64,000 nt of DNA, taken from positions 124,001-188,000 of the forward strand of contig VZRS01004391.1 of NCBI GenBank assembly GCA_013398055.1, in the 5' to 3' direction. Made by a program: the position numbers and the translations under genes. The notes under the pieces were generated by a model. It searched no databases. It worked only from the letters and a program-made list of their open reading frames with translations, and was not told the origin of the DNA. Positions 21,997-33,525 of the stretch are shown here, one piece after another. Positions within the stretch are counted from its first letter, which is position 1; every line of letters begins with the position of its first letter. This DNA is from Ifrita kowaldi. Lineage: Eukaryota > Chordata > Aves > Passeriformes > Cinclosomatidae.

Positions 21997-24434
21997 GCTA
22001 AGAGCAATGTACTTACTATGGCTTCTTAAAGATAGAGGGGTTTGGTTTTACTTGTTTGACAAGGACTCTTAGCCCCTGTACGTGTAAACATTCTCAATTT
22101 CTTTTCATCTTTTGCATATCCTTGCTCAAAATGGGAATTTTCATGTGGAAAAAAGTACAGTATGTCCAAAGTTTTGTGTGGGAAAAGTTTCGTTAGAGAA
22201 AACCCCGCCTTTGCAGTCCTGTACGGCTCCTGCTGAGATTTGTCTTTAACAGTTTGTTAATCATTGAGCTTTGACAGTCTACCTGTTATCATGCAAAATT
22301 CAAAATAAAGCCAGTTCTTACTCTGAAGAGATCACAGTCTCGGTGAGATAAGAGTAAAGGAGACAGGAAATAGTTGAGGGGGATATTTGTGTGTTTCGGA
22401 CACTATTGCAGCAAACACTGCAGTAAACAGGAGATCATCTGACACCATTTAAAGGGTATTGTACCAACACTGGCAATGTTTGTAACACAGTGTTTGCTGT
22501 TTGTCTAGTTGGGAAACAATCACATTGAAGTGTAAACTCACTGAAGCAGCCCACTTCACTCAGACAAAAAGGCTGGAGTCAGGGATTGTAGAAAGAAGAG
22601 TCTAGGAGATAAAGGACTGCAAGAGAATGTTTGCCACCACAGTTAAGCATGGGATAAGAAACATTTAGACAAGCCTTCCTTACTTTCAGCAGCTCAGCTT
22701 GTGAAGCTCTTTGTCTCCTTTATGCCGATAGGGGTGAACACTTGAATTTGCTTGAAGATTCCCAAATACTGCAGAGACAGTCTCATTCCAGATGCAAAAA
22801 AGAACATTAAGTCTAGTCGATTAGAGAATCAAAAAGGTATGCGGGGAATCAGTTACACATATCTGGAAGGATTTGGTTAAAAATCTTCATCTAAGAAGAT
22901 ACCTACGTTGTATTTTAAAGATGGTTAGAAAACATCCCAACTTTGCAGATTTCTGAGACATAAATCTCAGCTGGCAAAGCTTTCTAGCTCATATTGTGAT
23001 ACAGAGAAGATCAATCACCACATCTGCAGGGAATGGCTACACTTATCCATCCCCTGGCTATGTCAGATTAAATTGAGGCAGGAAAGATCTAATACAGCCA
23101 TGCTGCTGGATCAAAGCAGATGTCTCTAATGTTTGTATGTTTTCAAGGTTGTAAATTTTAGGCCCACACTGAACAGTTTCAGTGTGTTAAATTCCTCTTT
23201 CTGCATCTTCTGAGATTGGATCATCTTGATTGACAAAGCTTCATTGGCCAATGCATAGTAGAGATTAATGTTTTAATCTGTCACGATTCTGGGTCACATT
23301 GGAATGCAACAGTACTACTTGTAATTACTGCAATTGTGTTGATGTATAATTTGGTATTAAGTACTTTCATTATTATTTTTGATGTTGGCATTTCACCACA
23401 CAATACTATAGGCAAGACCAAACGAAATTTATGCTATTACTTGGCTTTAAACAGCACATTGTCCTCTTTCTACTGGTACAGAAAATAGTGGGCTACTAAT
23501 GAGTTTCTGCCACGAGAAGTGATAAAATATCAATTGTTCAATTCAAGTAAAATTAAAATGAATGAAATTACAGAAAGACATATAGTGGATGGGGAATAAC
23601 CTTTACACTTCCCAGATGCTGGGTTAGGTCAGGCTCCTAAGGCTTTTCCACTGAATTGGCTACTTCTCAGAGGAGAAAGTCTTTCCTAGGCCTTTGCTTT
23701 ACTTCTGTGACTATTATTTAACTGCATAGTGATAAGGAAAAAGAGAGGAGAAAAGAGTTCATTATTTTTAGGCGTCTTTAGGCAACAAATAGAAGCAACC
23801 TCTTTATTGGTTATCATCATGTACTTGACATCTAAAGTTTGGAAGTTTAATGTTGAACAGTTTGACTGGACAGAGGGATGTTTAGTGTCAGCACCAGGGA
23901 GCAATGAGAATCCATTATTTATTTCTCCAGGATCAGTAAAGAAGGACTAAGGCAAGGAAGCCTTTGTCATGTTTTAATGTTTTTTTGGAGTATTTTTTAA
24001 GGGGATGGCCACTCATAAAAGGTTAAAAACTGCTAGCTAGAAGATACTTCCTTCGGTTGGTTTTTGTGATTGTGATTGGTGTTTTTAATGACTACTGGTT
24101 GTAATCAAGGGGCCAAGAGAAATACATCAAAGACAGCAGCGAGTCAATAAAGTCTTTGTGATCAGCTGGACATTCCCGTGGGATGAATAGCAACCTCTAC
24201 TTGCAAGATAGTGTGGAATTAGTAACTAAAGAACTGCCTCTAATATTGCATATAAACTAACAGGAACCTGTAAAATATTTTTTTTATAAAAAGAGCATAA
24301 CTGGTCTGATTAGCTTCACCAAAACATGTCTAGGACACTGTTCCATCCTATATGGTGTAAAACCACAAATTGTGTGTGTTTCCATGTATATATTCTGATA
24401 TTTATATAAGAAGATGAAGACTTCCTGTGATAAT

Positions 24435-24479
24435 GGATAGGATAGGATAGGATAGGATAGGATAGGATAGGATAGGATA
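24435..24479. repeat. (GGATA)9 perfect pentanucleotide microsatellite
   Basis: Nine uninterrupted copies of GGATA (45 bp). The purity suggests recent expansion and likely length polymorphism. There are no spacers, so it is not a CRISPR-like array. Confidence 0.95.
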
Positions 24480-27400
24480 ATTAATTAAATATTTCCAGGA
24501 AACATTTCATTAATGGCAAGGTCAAACCTTCTTGTTCTCCCCCATAAAGAAAAGCTTTCTAAATAGAATGGGAATGTGTAATTTCAGAAGGAAAGAACTG
24601 TGTGGTTTCTAGGATTAGCACACCCCTATGAGGCTATGAGTAGGTGTAGTGTTGGAAGGATTTGCAAGTGGCTTGCACCTATTTGTTACTCTGTCTAGGA
24701 ATGTAGGGTTGCTTGCCTTACTAAAGGTTTACTATGCAAGTCCTGGTAAATCTGGATCATGTTGGCATGCTGGGAAGGGATATTTTTGCCTGTTTGGTTG
24801 GTTGTTTTAAATCTAGGATCTCAAAAGATCTGACAGCACACATACAGCCAGAGGATAATGCTGTGCAAGATTATTCTTATCCAGGCAGTTTGCTTTGTCT
24901 TGCTGTGATGTAGCTCACCAGTGTTATGTAGATCAAAAATTCTGTTCTCTTGTAATAGTTGCCTTTTGGGTTTCTATTTGCTACCAGTTTCTAGAAGCTT
25001 GTTTCACAAGCAGCACATCTCTGCAATCTATATAATAAATTTATCTTTACCTCCATGTCCAAGAGAGAAGTGTCACGTTTTGTCTTTCCTTAGCTTGTGA
25101 CTCAAGGCTGTGAATTCCCTAAACTAAATGAAAATGTTGAAGTCATGGCTTAATTCCCCCTGCCCTTCTTTGGTTTTCAGTTTTTGTGATTCAGATTTTG
25201 ACTTTTTTTTTTCCTGTCTGGACACCTATTCATGTGATTCCAAAAGGTGGGGTTTTGAGGGAACATCCTGTATTGAAAAATTCCAAGTAAAGATGCTCAG
25301 ATGCTGCAACATTTCCAGACTTGTGCTTCAGCTTTCAGAGTACAGTAGTAGAAACAACATGTATTTCCATCACTTGGGCAGTGACATGTTAAGAAAAATT
25401 TTCACAATTTACTATGTTTGCTTCATTTATCTGGTAGTGTTGCCTGGTTTCAAAATACAGTTTGGAAACAAACCAGAAATTTAGCTTGAAATTTATGTTT
25501 ATTCTTCTAGCATGCTGATGACCCTGATATCTTTATACACAGGGCTGTGACTCATTAAACTTCAGAAGATGCTTACTTTCGGACTGCAAATATTTTCTGC
25601 TAAATTTGGCCTGGAGACTCAAAGATGTCAGAGCATTGAATGATACATTAAAATGTCACATAATTTGTGAAGAGATATGTATAAATTCTAACTAATTCTA
25701 ACTATTTGAGGCCTTCACTGTTTTTTGCTGCATCTTTATTAAAGCCTATTTACAGAGTTAATAGAGCTCTGGAAATGGCTGAGTTGTTACAGGCAAGAAT
25801 AATTTTTTGTGCATTTTTCTGTGTTGCATTTTCTGCAGTTCAGTCCTGATCCAGGTCTAGAAAAACATTACTATGAATGTCACTAATTATTAAATAGAAT
25901 AGATTGTATGAATAAGTTGTATCCAATGTTTTATTAGATACATGCAGAAAACAGGATTTGCCCAGACTGGAAAGTTACCACCCTTATTTTCTGAAAAATC
26001 AAATCCCAAACCTCAAAAGCAAAGAGTTGGATAATTTTGAAAACTGAAAAGATCTGAATGGATAGTAAGCTTCCATAACTGAAGAAGAGATGGCTCTTGT
26101 AAGTAATGTGCAGTGAATAAGTCACCCTATTTTGTTGCCAAGGAAATAAAATGAGGCTCTTGGTAAAGGGAAGCAAGGAGGAAGGCATTGCAACTGGGAC
26201 AACTGTTACCATTACATAATCCACCTGGCATGGTTATCACAAGTGTGGAACCTTGTGGACATATGTTTGATAGAAAATATCAAATATCTCCTGTATTTCA
26301 GTGACAGTATGTGCTGTTGATATGGTGTCCTGGTGATATGATATCCTTTGTGCAATTCCACCAGATGGGCCATGTGTTCTGCTGTAGCTATAGATGGGGA
26401 TAAACTGGCCCATCCATCTGAGGATATAATTATTTCTGATTTTTTAGATGTTTTAGATATTGAAGGCTTCAAGAATTCTCATAATATTTTCCAAAGGAAG
26501 TACATGATTCACTTGCCTGTTCTTTGCTGATTGATGATAATGAAAAAGTAAAACCAAAATTATTTCATATGTACCAAATCCCTTCTTTCCCTGCACATTG
26601 GGGTACATAGAAATTTTGATAAGCTTCTTGGAAGTGTATTTGTGCAAAGCTTACAGACCATTGCCATTCTTTACTCACTTCATTTAATAGTGATGGGTAG
26701 CTAATCTGCCACAAATTCAGGGCCAGAGACCAGTTTGTGGTGGCTAAACCCACACAGGCAGAGAAAAAACCAGTTACATGCAGGTGTATCAAGCATCCAA
26801 ATGGGCATGTGGATAGAAAAGAAAAATTATCTGAATTTTGAAGTTCAGTGAAAAATCTGCCAAAGTTTGGAGGTCCCAGTAGGACACATCATGAACACCA
26901 CGTAATTCCCTGGAATTCAAGCAAGCTTGCAATCAAGGGACAGTCTTCAGTGAGATGTGAGACAAAGTTCTAATGTCATTTTATTTCCTGCCTCTCCCTG
27001 CTTCTGAGCAGGTGAGTCTGAAATAGACAGGCAAAGCTCTCAGCTTTGGAGCCTTTCCAGTGCCATGGTATTGGTTTTTTTGGTGGGTTTTTTGTGTATT
27101 TAGAGCATGAGGAAGAGTCACTTGAGTATCATCTTGTGCTTCTCATAAATGGAGAGATCCAGCAGGAGTTGAGTGTTTGACAAGTGTGGGAGAGAACACC
27201 TTCAGGACATTGTTTTTAAATCAAAGTTCTTTCATGTTGCTCTTGTTTTAAAGGACAGAACACATAATCAGAGAGGTTTTCTCTATTATTTTTATGGCAG
27301 AAACTTCCTGATTCTTCCCTGCACCTTTCTGTGGGAGAACAAAGGGAGAGTTTGCAAGAGAATATGGTCAGTCAGAAAAGAATTCTAAGGCAAACTAGAT

Positions 27401-28709
27401 AATGGTGAAACTGATAACCAAATTGTGCTTGACAATGTTATCAGGTTAAAAGAAAAGACAGAAGTCACCTTTGCAAGCTCTACTGGAATGCTGTCCCAGA
27501 AGAATGCATGACCTGCAATGGAAAGAAAAAGGAAGGCAAGGTTGGGGTTAGAACTTGATTAGATTTTGCCACATAATATATTTTGTGCAATTTGTTGTTT
27601 TCAAGATGTTGTATTTACTGTCTTAAGTTAGTCCTTCACCTGACATCACTAAAGCAAGAGAGTGGTGCTGGCAGGGAGTGAGGCCAACTGACCCACAGTG
27701 TTACAGCCAGAGTTAGTCAGAACAAATCTATGGATCCAAAAGCCAGGTTGGCTAATATCTGAATTTCAGCTTTGAATACTACAAGAAATTATGATTGAAA
27801 TAGACCCATCTTGCATTACATTAGGACTTAGGGTGAAGGGCTTTAGAGTGCTTCAAATAGCTTACTGCAAATAGTATTATTTAGTATAAATACAAGCATT
27901 TAAAGAATTCAGTAATGATCTATTTCTATTTTCCATAAACATTTAATTAACTGAATTCTACTAAATATTTTCTAAAAACTGTAATTATCTCAAAATCGGA
28001 ACTCCTTGCTGAAAAGAAACAAAAATCAATTTAACTGGCTTTTAATCTTCTTTGTAACTGGAACAGAGAATATATACTTCTAGTTCCATGAATGGTAGAG
28101 ACCACTACTGTTGTAATTTTAGAATTATTTTAGTTAAATGAATGGGATTATACATTAAAGACTTTGCCACCACTAACAGGGAAGTTTTTGGTTATCACAG
28201 CTTGTAGTTCTAAACACACAAACTACAATTAAAAGGTTCAAGTCAGAAAAAGTAAAAATAAGTTAATGGATACATTGCTGAAATCACTTTTTGAAAAATA
28301 AATTTTTATACCAATTTCAAATAGGAATCATGAAGAAAAACATCCTGCTCCCAGATGGACAAAATTGGCATAACAGGATTACTAATAATAATGAAAAAAA
28401 GAGGTGGAACAACAATTTGTGCAATGAAGGGAATCAATTGTACCTAAGCTACAAAATAATAGACTCCAAGCCAGTGAGCATTTAAGCATATGTTTAATTG
28501 TAAACAGGTGAACAGTTCATCTCCCTTTAATGAGACAACTGAGAAGTGAAATGCACTTATGGGGCTGAGGCCTAACATAGCCATTATTGACTAGAGTATT
28601 AATCAATTAAGAAAGCCATAAAAAGCAGTGGTGGGTATGTACATGTTAAATATGCCTGTTTGTGCTAGAGTGTCTGACAGATTTGCTTCTTCCCTCTGAA
28701 CTGTGTAAA

Positions 28710-28914
28710 TGAGTCATCCTGTCACCAGGGAGATGGACTACAGGTGGGTTTCATAACCCATCTGGCTTTCTTAACTTTAGCTATTTAAGCTATTCAGCTA
28801 ATCTCCCTCTGTTGCTAAGGGGGAAGGGAGACGTTTCTGGTTTACCTTTTATCAGCTTTGAAGGTACTCAAAAGATATCTCCCTTTTGACTATAAAAGGA
28901 GCCAAGGTGACTCA
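28710..28914 (+). promoter_or_regulatory. Candidate promoter/enhancer block with AP-1 sites and a TATA box
   Basis: Two AP-1-type heptamers, TGAGTCA (28710-28716) and TGACTCA (28908-28914), flank a consensus TATAAAAG (28891-28898). E-box-like CAGGTG and CATCTG flank an inverted repeat TGGGTT-TCAT-AACCCA near 28745-28760. The density is higher than in neighbouring sequence. No reading frame follows, so any transcript would be non-coding. It could equally be chance. Confidence 0.3.
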
Positions 28915-29191
28915 GTTTAAATTAAATATGTTTAGCTGGCTACAGTGAGGTGAAATGAAGTGTTCTGGCGTCCAGTGTTAAAATAGATTAGACAAATATG
29001 CACATATTGAACTTAATGAACATCATTGCAGGAGATACTCCTAAGCATTAAGTTTGATTTCTTTTAACTCCAGTTGTGCAGAATCTGTCACTAATGGCTT
29101 CCAAAAGGTTTGACATCTCTGTCTCACAATGCCACAAAGCATAAACAAATATAAACATTATGGTGCTAGCCTGTATGTTTATTGCTACATA

Positions 29192-29213
29192 CAATTGGAC
29201 TGCAGTCCAATTG
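29192..29213. repeat. 22-bp perfect palindrome
   Basis: Two 11-bp arms (CAATTGGACTG / CAGTCCAATTG) meet with no spacer around a central CTGCAG. Each arm contains a CCAAT box in inverse orientation. It is longer than expected by chance in a window of this size. Confidence 0.8.
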
Positions 29214-30984
29214 AAATTATTTAGATTTATAAGCTTGTAAAACACAGTAAGCTCGAGATCAGAACAATGGTGGACAGATATGAGACTAAAGCCTCTTCTT
29301 GTTCACAAAGCAACAACCTCCTGCATGTATTACCTGGCTGAAATGGCTTATATGGTCACTCAGTTGCACAGCCACTGGCTGTGCATGTGGGTCATGCCAG
29401 GGGAGTACCTTTTGCAACACACCTGGAGCCCAGCAAATGCTTTGCAGCTTTGGTGCTGATCCAATCACGCACAGAAATAACTGGGAAATGACTCATGCTG
29501 AGAGGTGGATACTTGCTGTTAATCCCAGCTTTTAAAATGTACACAGTTTGTCATCATTTTTCATTGTGGTGAACGTGTGTGTCTGTCTGCTTTTGTTTCA
29601 CAGTAGTCTGATGTTTGCTGTGGACTCTCTCTCCAGCTCATCTGCTGCAATCGTTCGCTTTTCACTTGAAAGGACGTAATCAGACAAAAATCCTTTCAAA
29701 ACCAGTTCCACCGAAGAAAAGACCTAAGCAGGAGAAGCAAATATATGAGGTAGGGTGGAGAGGAATGTGTTCTGACCCTGAAACATCTGCTCTTTTAAAC
29801 GTGGTGTTACAAATGTTTAACCACATGTGCATCTTTCACCCTTAAAAGCTCAGCTAAGCCAGGGGAGATGGGGGTGAGAGAATAATTACAGATGATACTG
29901 GAGAAGAAAGGTAATATGAAAATAACTAGTAAGGCTGAAATGATGGAAAAAATCACATGCATTTGGGACATATACTACAGAAAATGAATACTAAATTAAT
30001 ACTAAATACTGATCATACAGATGGATGAATACTAAATGTAAAGCCAGGAAAGAATTGAATAAATTTGCAATTTGCGTTACAGATTGGCATCATGGAGATG
30101 CATACACTCGAGTCTGAGTATGTCTTGTATCCCTGCATTTTACTGATACACAACTGAAACACATGCCCTAGTATTTTATTAAATGGGAATAGTATGTCTA
30201 CTAACATAATTGAAGTATACCATGGATTTGAACTGGATTCTGAATGAAGGTTTTGTCATGAAAAAAAAAAGCCATTGTCAAAACAGGCAAGAAATGCAGA
30301 GGCACTGTCTCATGAAGCCTTACAAAGAGGTGTTGACAGGTTCTCTGCCCACAGTTTCTAAGGGCTCTGGCAAGACAAAGTTCTGAATGAACAGAAGTAG
30401 TACTGAAGCAGAAATGGGAAACAATAAATGACATGGAAGTTGGAAAATCTGTCCTTGCTCTCTTAAGTTATCACCTTCAACATTTTCTGTTGCTTTACAT
30501 GGCAGTAGTGCATTCTCTGTGTGTGTGAAACGAGATAAGAGTCTTCATCTGGCAAAGTAATGACTGTGTGAAATGGTCCGGGGACACAGGGAGGTTTTGG
30601 TACCATCTTGTAACTAAAATAGGTGTTTCCATCTTAAACAAAGGTAAATGCAAGTTTGTTATATATCTCAATTGCCTGCAGAGCATTGGATTGGTTGGTA
30701 CTGTACTGGGCACTGACAGCACAAAGTATTCAGAGTCCCAAGCTCCCACAGAGAACTGGGATGAGTGTGCAGGAGCAGGATAGGAAGGAAGGAAGCTTCC
30801 CCACCACTCACCCATGCCCCGGTGTGTGCTACTGACGGAAGCCTGGGGGCCGAGTATTAGGATGTGAATAACAGTGCTGAGGTGGCTTCCTGTATTCCAG
30901 GAAGCAGAACTTTGTCCTCATGTGTAAAGGAATACAATTTGACAAAACGTATTTGCCCAGTAGATCTAGCAAAGCAAAACCAAA

Positions 30985-31615
30985 GCCAGGTGGCCAAGGC
31001 CGATGGCATCCTGGCCAACGGCATCAGAAATGGTACCAGTGTGGCCAGCAGGACCAGGGCAGTGATCATCTCCCTGTACTGGGCACTGGTGAGGCCACAC
31101 CCCAAATCCTGTGTTCAGTTTCATGGCCGCTCCATACAGGAAAGAGATTGAGGTGGTGGAGTGTGTCCAGAGAAGGGTAGCAAGGCTGATGAAAGGTCTG
31201 CAGCACAAGTCCCATGAGGAACAGCTGAGGGAACTGGGGGGATTCAGCCTGGGGAAAAGGAATCTCAGGGGAGACCTCATCACTCGCTGTACCTGTCTGA
31301 AAGGAGGCTGTAAGCAAGGTGGGGGTTGTTCTCTTTTCCCTGGTAACAAGTGACAGAACTAGAAGAAAAGGCTTCAAGATGTGCTGTGGAAGGTTTAGAT
31401 TGCATACTGGGAAAAATTTCTTCACTGAAAGGGTGGCCAGGTATTGGAATAGGCTGCCCAGGGAAATGCTGGAATCACCATTCCTGGAAGTGTTCAAAAG
31501 GTGTGGGGAATGTGGCATTTGGGGATATGGTTTAATCGTGAGCACAGTGGTGCTGGGGTAATGGTTGGACTCAATTATCTGAGAGGCCTTTTCCAACCTT
31601 AATAATTCTATGATT
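30985..31615 (+). mobile_element. CR1 LINE, 3' fragment (5'-truncated, decayed)
   Basis: Sense-strand remains of the CR1 ORF2 C-terminus can be read in pieces. They are GILANGIRNG...ASRTRAVIISLY, then EIEVVECVQRRVARLMKG and LRELGGFSLGKRNLRGDL, then FRLHTGKNFFTERVARYWNRLP. Frame changes occur at about 31115-31140 and 31320-31350. It ends with GGTTGGACTC, TTTTCCAACCTT and the CR1 tail ATTCTATGATT at 31605-31615. Lack of most of the element is the normal result of truncated target-primed insertion. CR1 abundance is typical of birds and other reptiles. It lies about 0.5 kb upstream of the BIN1 coding start. Confidence 0.93.
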
Positions 31616-31900
31616 AAAGGATGGAATCTTCTGAAATTTCATCTTGCCTTTTAAAATCAGGGGTTTGATTCACTTCCAGGTACCTTTCCTTAAGGAATTA
31701 CATTTCCCCCTTTGTGCTCGTGAAGATCCAGGAGTAATTTGAGAAGTACCTACATCCCATGAATTTGGACAATCAGAGATAACAATTAGTGGCACAGATT
31801 TCTTAAAACAAGAATGTCGTTTTGCTGCGGGATGAAAGACGACAGCAAACTCATTCCACCACCTAAGACTAATCCCTTGCGATGCTTCCCAGCCTTTCCC
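31616..31900. other. Short unique segment between CR1 and the BIN1 CpG island
   Basis: About 285 bp of ordinary sequence. No motif or element recognised. Confidence 0.6.
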
Positions 31901-32147
31901 ACCCTGTTGGCTTCCTCTGGGACAGGCGGCGGCGGGGAACCCGGAGGAGGCAGGCAGGCAGGGTGGGGGAAATCCGTCCAGAACCTGCCCCCATCCCTTG
32001 TCCCTTTACGGCAGCAGTATCCCTTTAAAAGGCGGCCGGCGGGCGGGAGGCGGCGGTGGTGACGGCCGGGGCCATCGCCTGCCCGCCGGGTTTTCCCCCC
32101 CTTCCTGCCGGTCCGTCGCTCGCAGCCCGTTAAAAAGAGGAGGCAAG
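31900..32147 (+). promoter_or_regulatory. BIN1: BIN1 CpG-island promoter and 5' UTR
   Basis: GC content rises sharply from about 31920 (GGCGGCGGCGGGG, several GGCAGG and GGCGG boxes) and stays high past exon 1 to about 32500. A TATA-like TTTAAAA at 32024-32030 would place a start near 32055, giving a 5' UTR of about 90 nt with no upstream ATG. The start site is inferred and CpG-island promoters often use several. Confidence 0.65.
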
Positions 32148-32231
32148 ATGGCCGAGCTGGGCAGCAAGGGGGTCACGGCCGGGAAAATCGCCAGCAACGT
32201 CCAGAAGAAGCTGACCCGGGCGCAGGAGAAG
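32148..32231 (+). CDS. BIN1: BIN1 (amphiphysin II) coding exon 1; rest of gene beyond window
   Basis: This 84-nt exon encodes 28 residues starting MAELGSKGVTAGKIASNVQK and ending LTRAQEK, identical to human BIN1 except Leu for Met at position 4. It ends at GAGAAG|gtaggg in phase 0. The ATG has a strong context (caagATGg). These residues form the N-terminal amphipathic helix H0 of the N-BAR domain, which inserts into membranes and starts curvature (T-tubules, endocytic tubules). The remaining BAR, phosphoinositide, clathrin-binding and SH3 exons lie beyond the right edge. The gene has the same strand and order relative to CYP27C1 as in human. Confidence 0.96.
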
Positions 32232-32234
32232 GTA

Positions 32235-32280
32235 GGGGAGAAGGGGGGCATCCCCGGGATGCGGGGTTGGGAGGGGGGGA
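32235..32280 (+). other. G-quadruplex-type G-run cluster at the start of BIN1 intron 1
   Basis: Several runs of three or more G separated by loops of up to seven bases lie directly after the exon 1 donor on the non-template strand. This fits the G3+N1-7 pattern. Structure formation is not shown. Confidence 0.5.
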
Positions 32281-33509
32281 CGCGGCCACCGGGGATGACA
32301 GCCCTCCCCGAAGCAGGGATGCGTGTCGCCGTGGGTGCTTGCGGGGGGGTGGCAGCTGCCTTCCCTGCCTGCGGAATTTGGGCCCCTGTGCATCGTGAGA
32401 ATGCCGGCTATCCCTGTCGGAGCGGCGAGGGTTCACCGTCCGCCTGCGGAAACATGGCATCGGATTGGGCCGGGAGCGGGAGGGAGGACGGAGCGCCGCA
32501 CGCTTGTGCTGGATCCGCAGATGCTTATTGTTTCAACAGGAGGAGACCTTCCCGTTGTGGCATTAGGTTGTGCTTTATGCAGCATTTTCGAGAGCAGTTC
32601 TGTATTTTGCCGTAGCGCTAAATGCGTAACCCCAAAGATGGTGAGGGAACGGAGATGGGCACTTGCCCCTTATCTTCCGAACAGCATCGCGTGATAGTCG
32701 CTACTTGCTGTACTGACCTTGAGATCCTCATTTTGGAATGGTGGTAAAGCCAAAGCCGTACGGCCTTTAAAGATTGTGCCGATCTGCTGAGGGAGGGGGG
32801 GATTTTTGAATCCCGGGAGCCCTTTCGCTGCTCTCCGCCCACCCCTGTGCCAGCAGAAGGTGCCAGGAATATGCAATAGATACCTTCCCTGTTCATCTCT
32901 CTGGCATGCTGCATCTGATGCCAGATGCCTGCTCTGTGTAGGGATTATCGGGCATTTTACGCAGGGACATTGATCAGCTGCTTTTATTGCAGGCACGCTC
33001 GTCTTGGTTTTCAGTGGTTTGCTGTGAGATGACATTGACTGAATAAGGACTGGTGCATCTTTGAGGGAGGGCGGGCGAGCTGATCTGCCCACTGCTGCTC
33101 GTGTTCCATGGGAGTTATCTTTAGCAGCTAGATTTAATCTAGGAGGGTTGGGATTAAATGCAGTGCTGGCCTGAGCCTTGTGCCAATCTGTGGCACTGCT
33201 CAGAAACGCTGCTGGGTCAGAAGAGCAGCCCAAACTACTTGGACTTAATGTTGCACATGCTGCACCCACTAGTTTTAGCTCACTTACTGAGACTAGGAGC
33301 ATCCCTTGAACTTGTCTGACTGCTTGGAAAAAAACCCCAGTGACTACCAGATCCAGTATGGAACTGCAGCAGCAAGGTTCACTCTGTACACAAGAACGAG
33401 CATGGCCACATCCATGGTTTTTTTACCCTACTGTTGCTCCAGAGGGGACGGGACGGGGAATCTGGTCCACCTTGAACTAGTCACAGATGCTGACTTCATT
33501 CTGTGTTAG

Positions 33510-33525
33510 CCACCAGATGGCAACC
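33510..33525 (+). promoter_or_regulatory. Candidate CTCF site in BIN1 intron 1
   Basis: CCACCAGATGGCAACC matches the CTCF core through CCACCAGATGGC without a mismatch. It lies 1.3 kb downstream of BIN1 exon 1 and in the same orientation as the weaker motif at 21910. A promoter-proximal intronic CTCF site is plausible. Motif match only. Confidence 0.42.

Larger units (their letters stand above)
19216..30984. other. Intergenic region between CYP27C1 and BIN1
   Basis: 11.8 kb without a recognisable gene. Open frames here are short, lack protein similarity that I know, and look like chance. The interval contains the microsatellites, CTCF-like motifs, palindrome and TATA/AP-1 cluster listed separately. 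Any enhancers of BIN1 or CYP27C1 would be expected here, but single-sequence reading cannot prove them. Confidence 0.75.

Noticed and set aside
24435..24479. Regular short repeats considered as a CRISPR-like array
   Set aside because: Direct 5-bp tandem units without spacers, in a vertebrate genome.
31066..31596. 176-codon minus-strand open frame
   Set aside because: It is the reverse strand of the CR1 fragment, whose coding remnants are on the + strand.
32670..33302. 210-codon minus-strand open frame just inside BIN1 intron 1
   Set aside because: No recognisable domain, no splice or promoter context, and it adjoins the GC-rich island. Probably chance.
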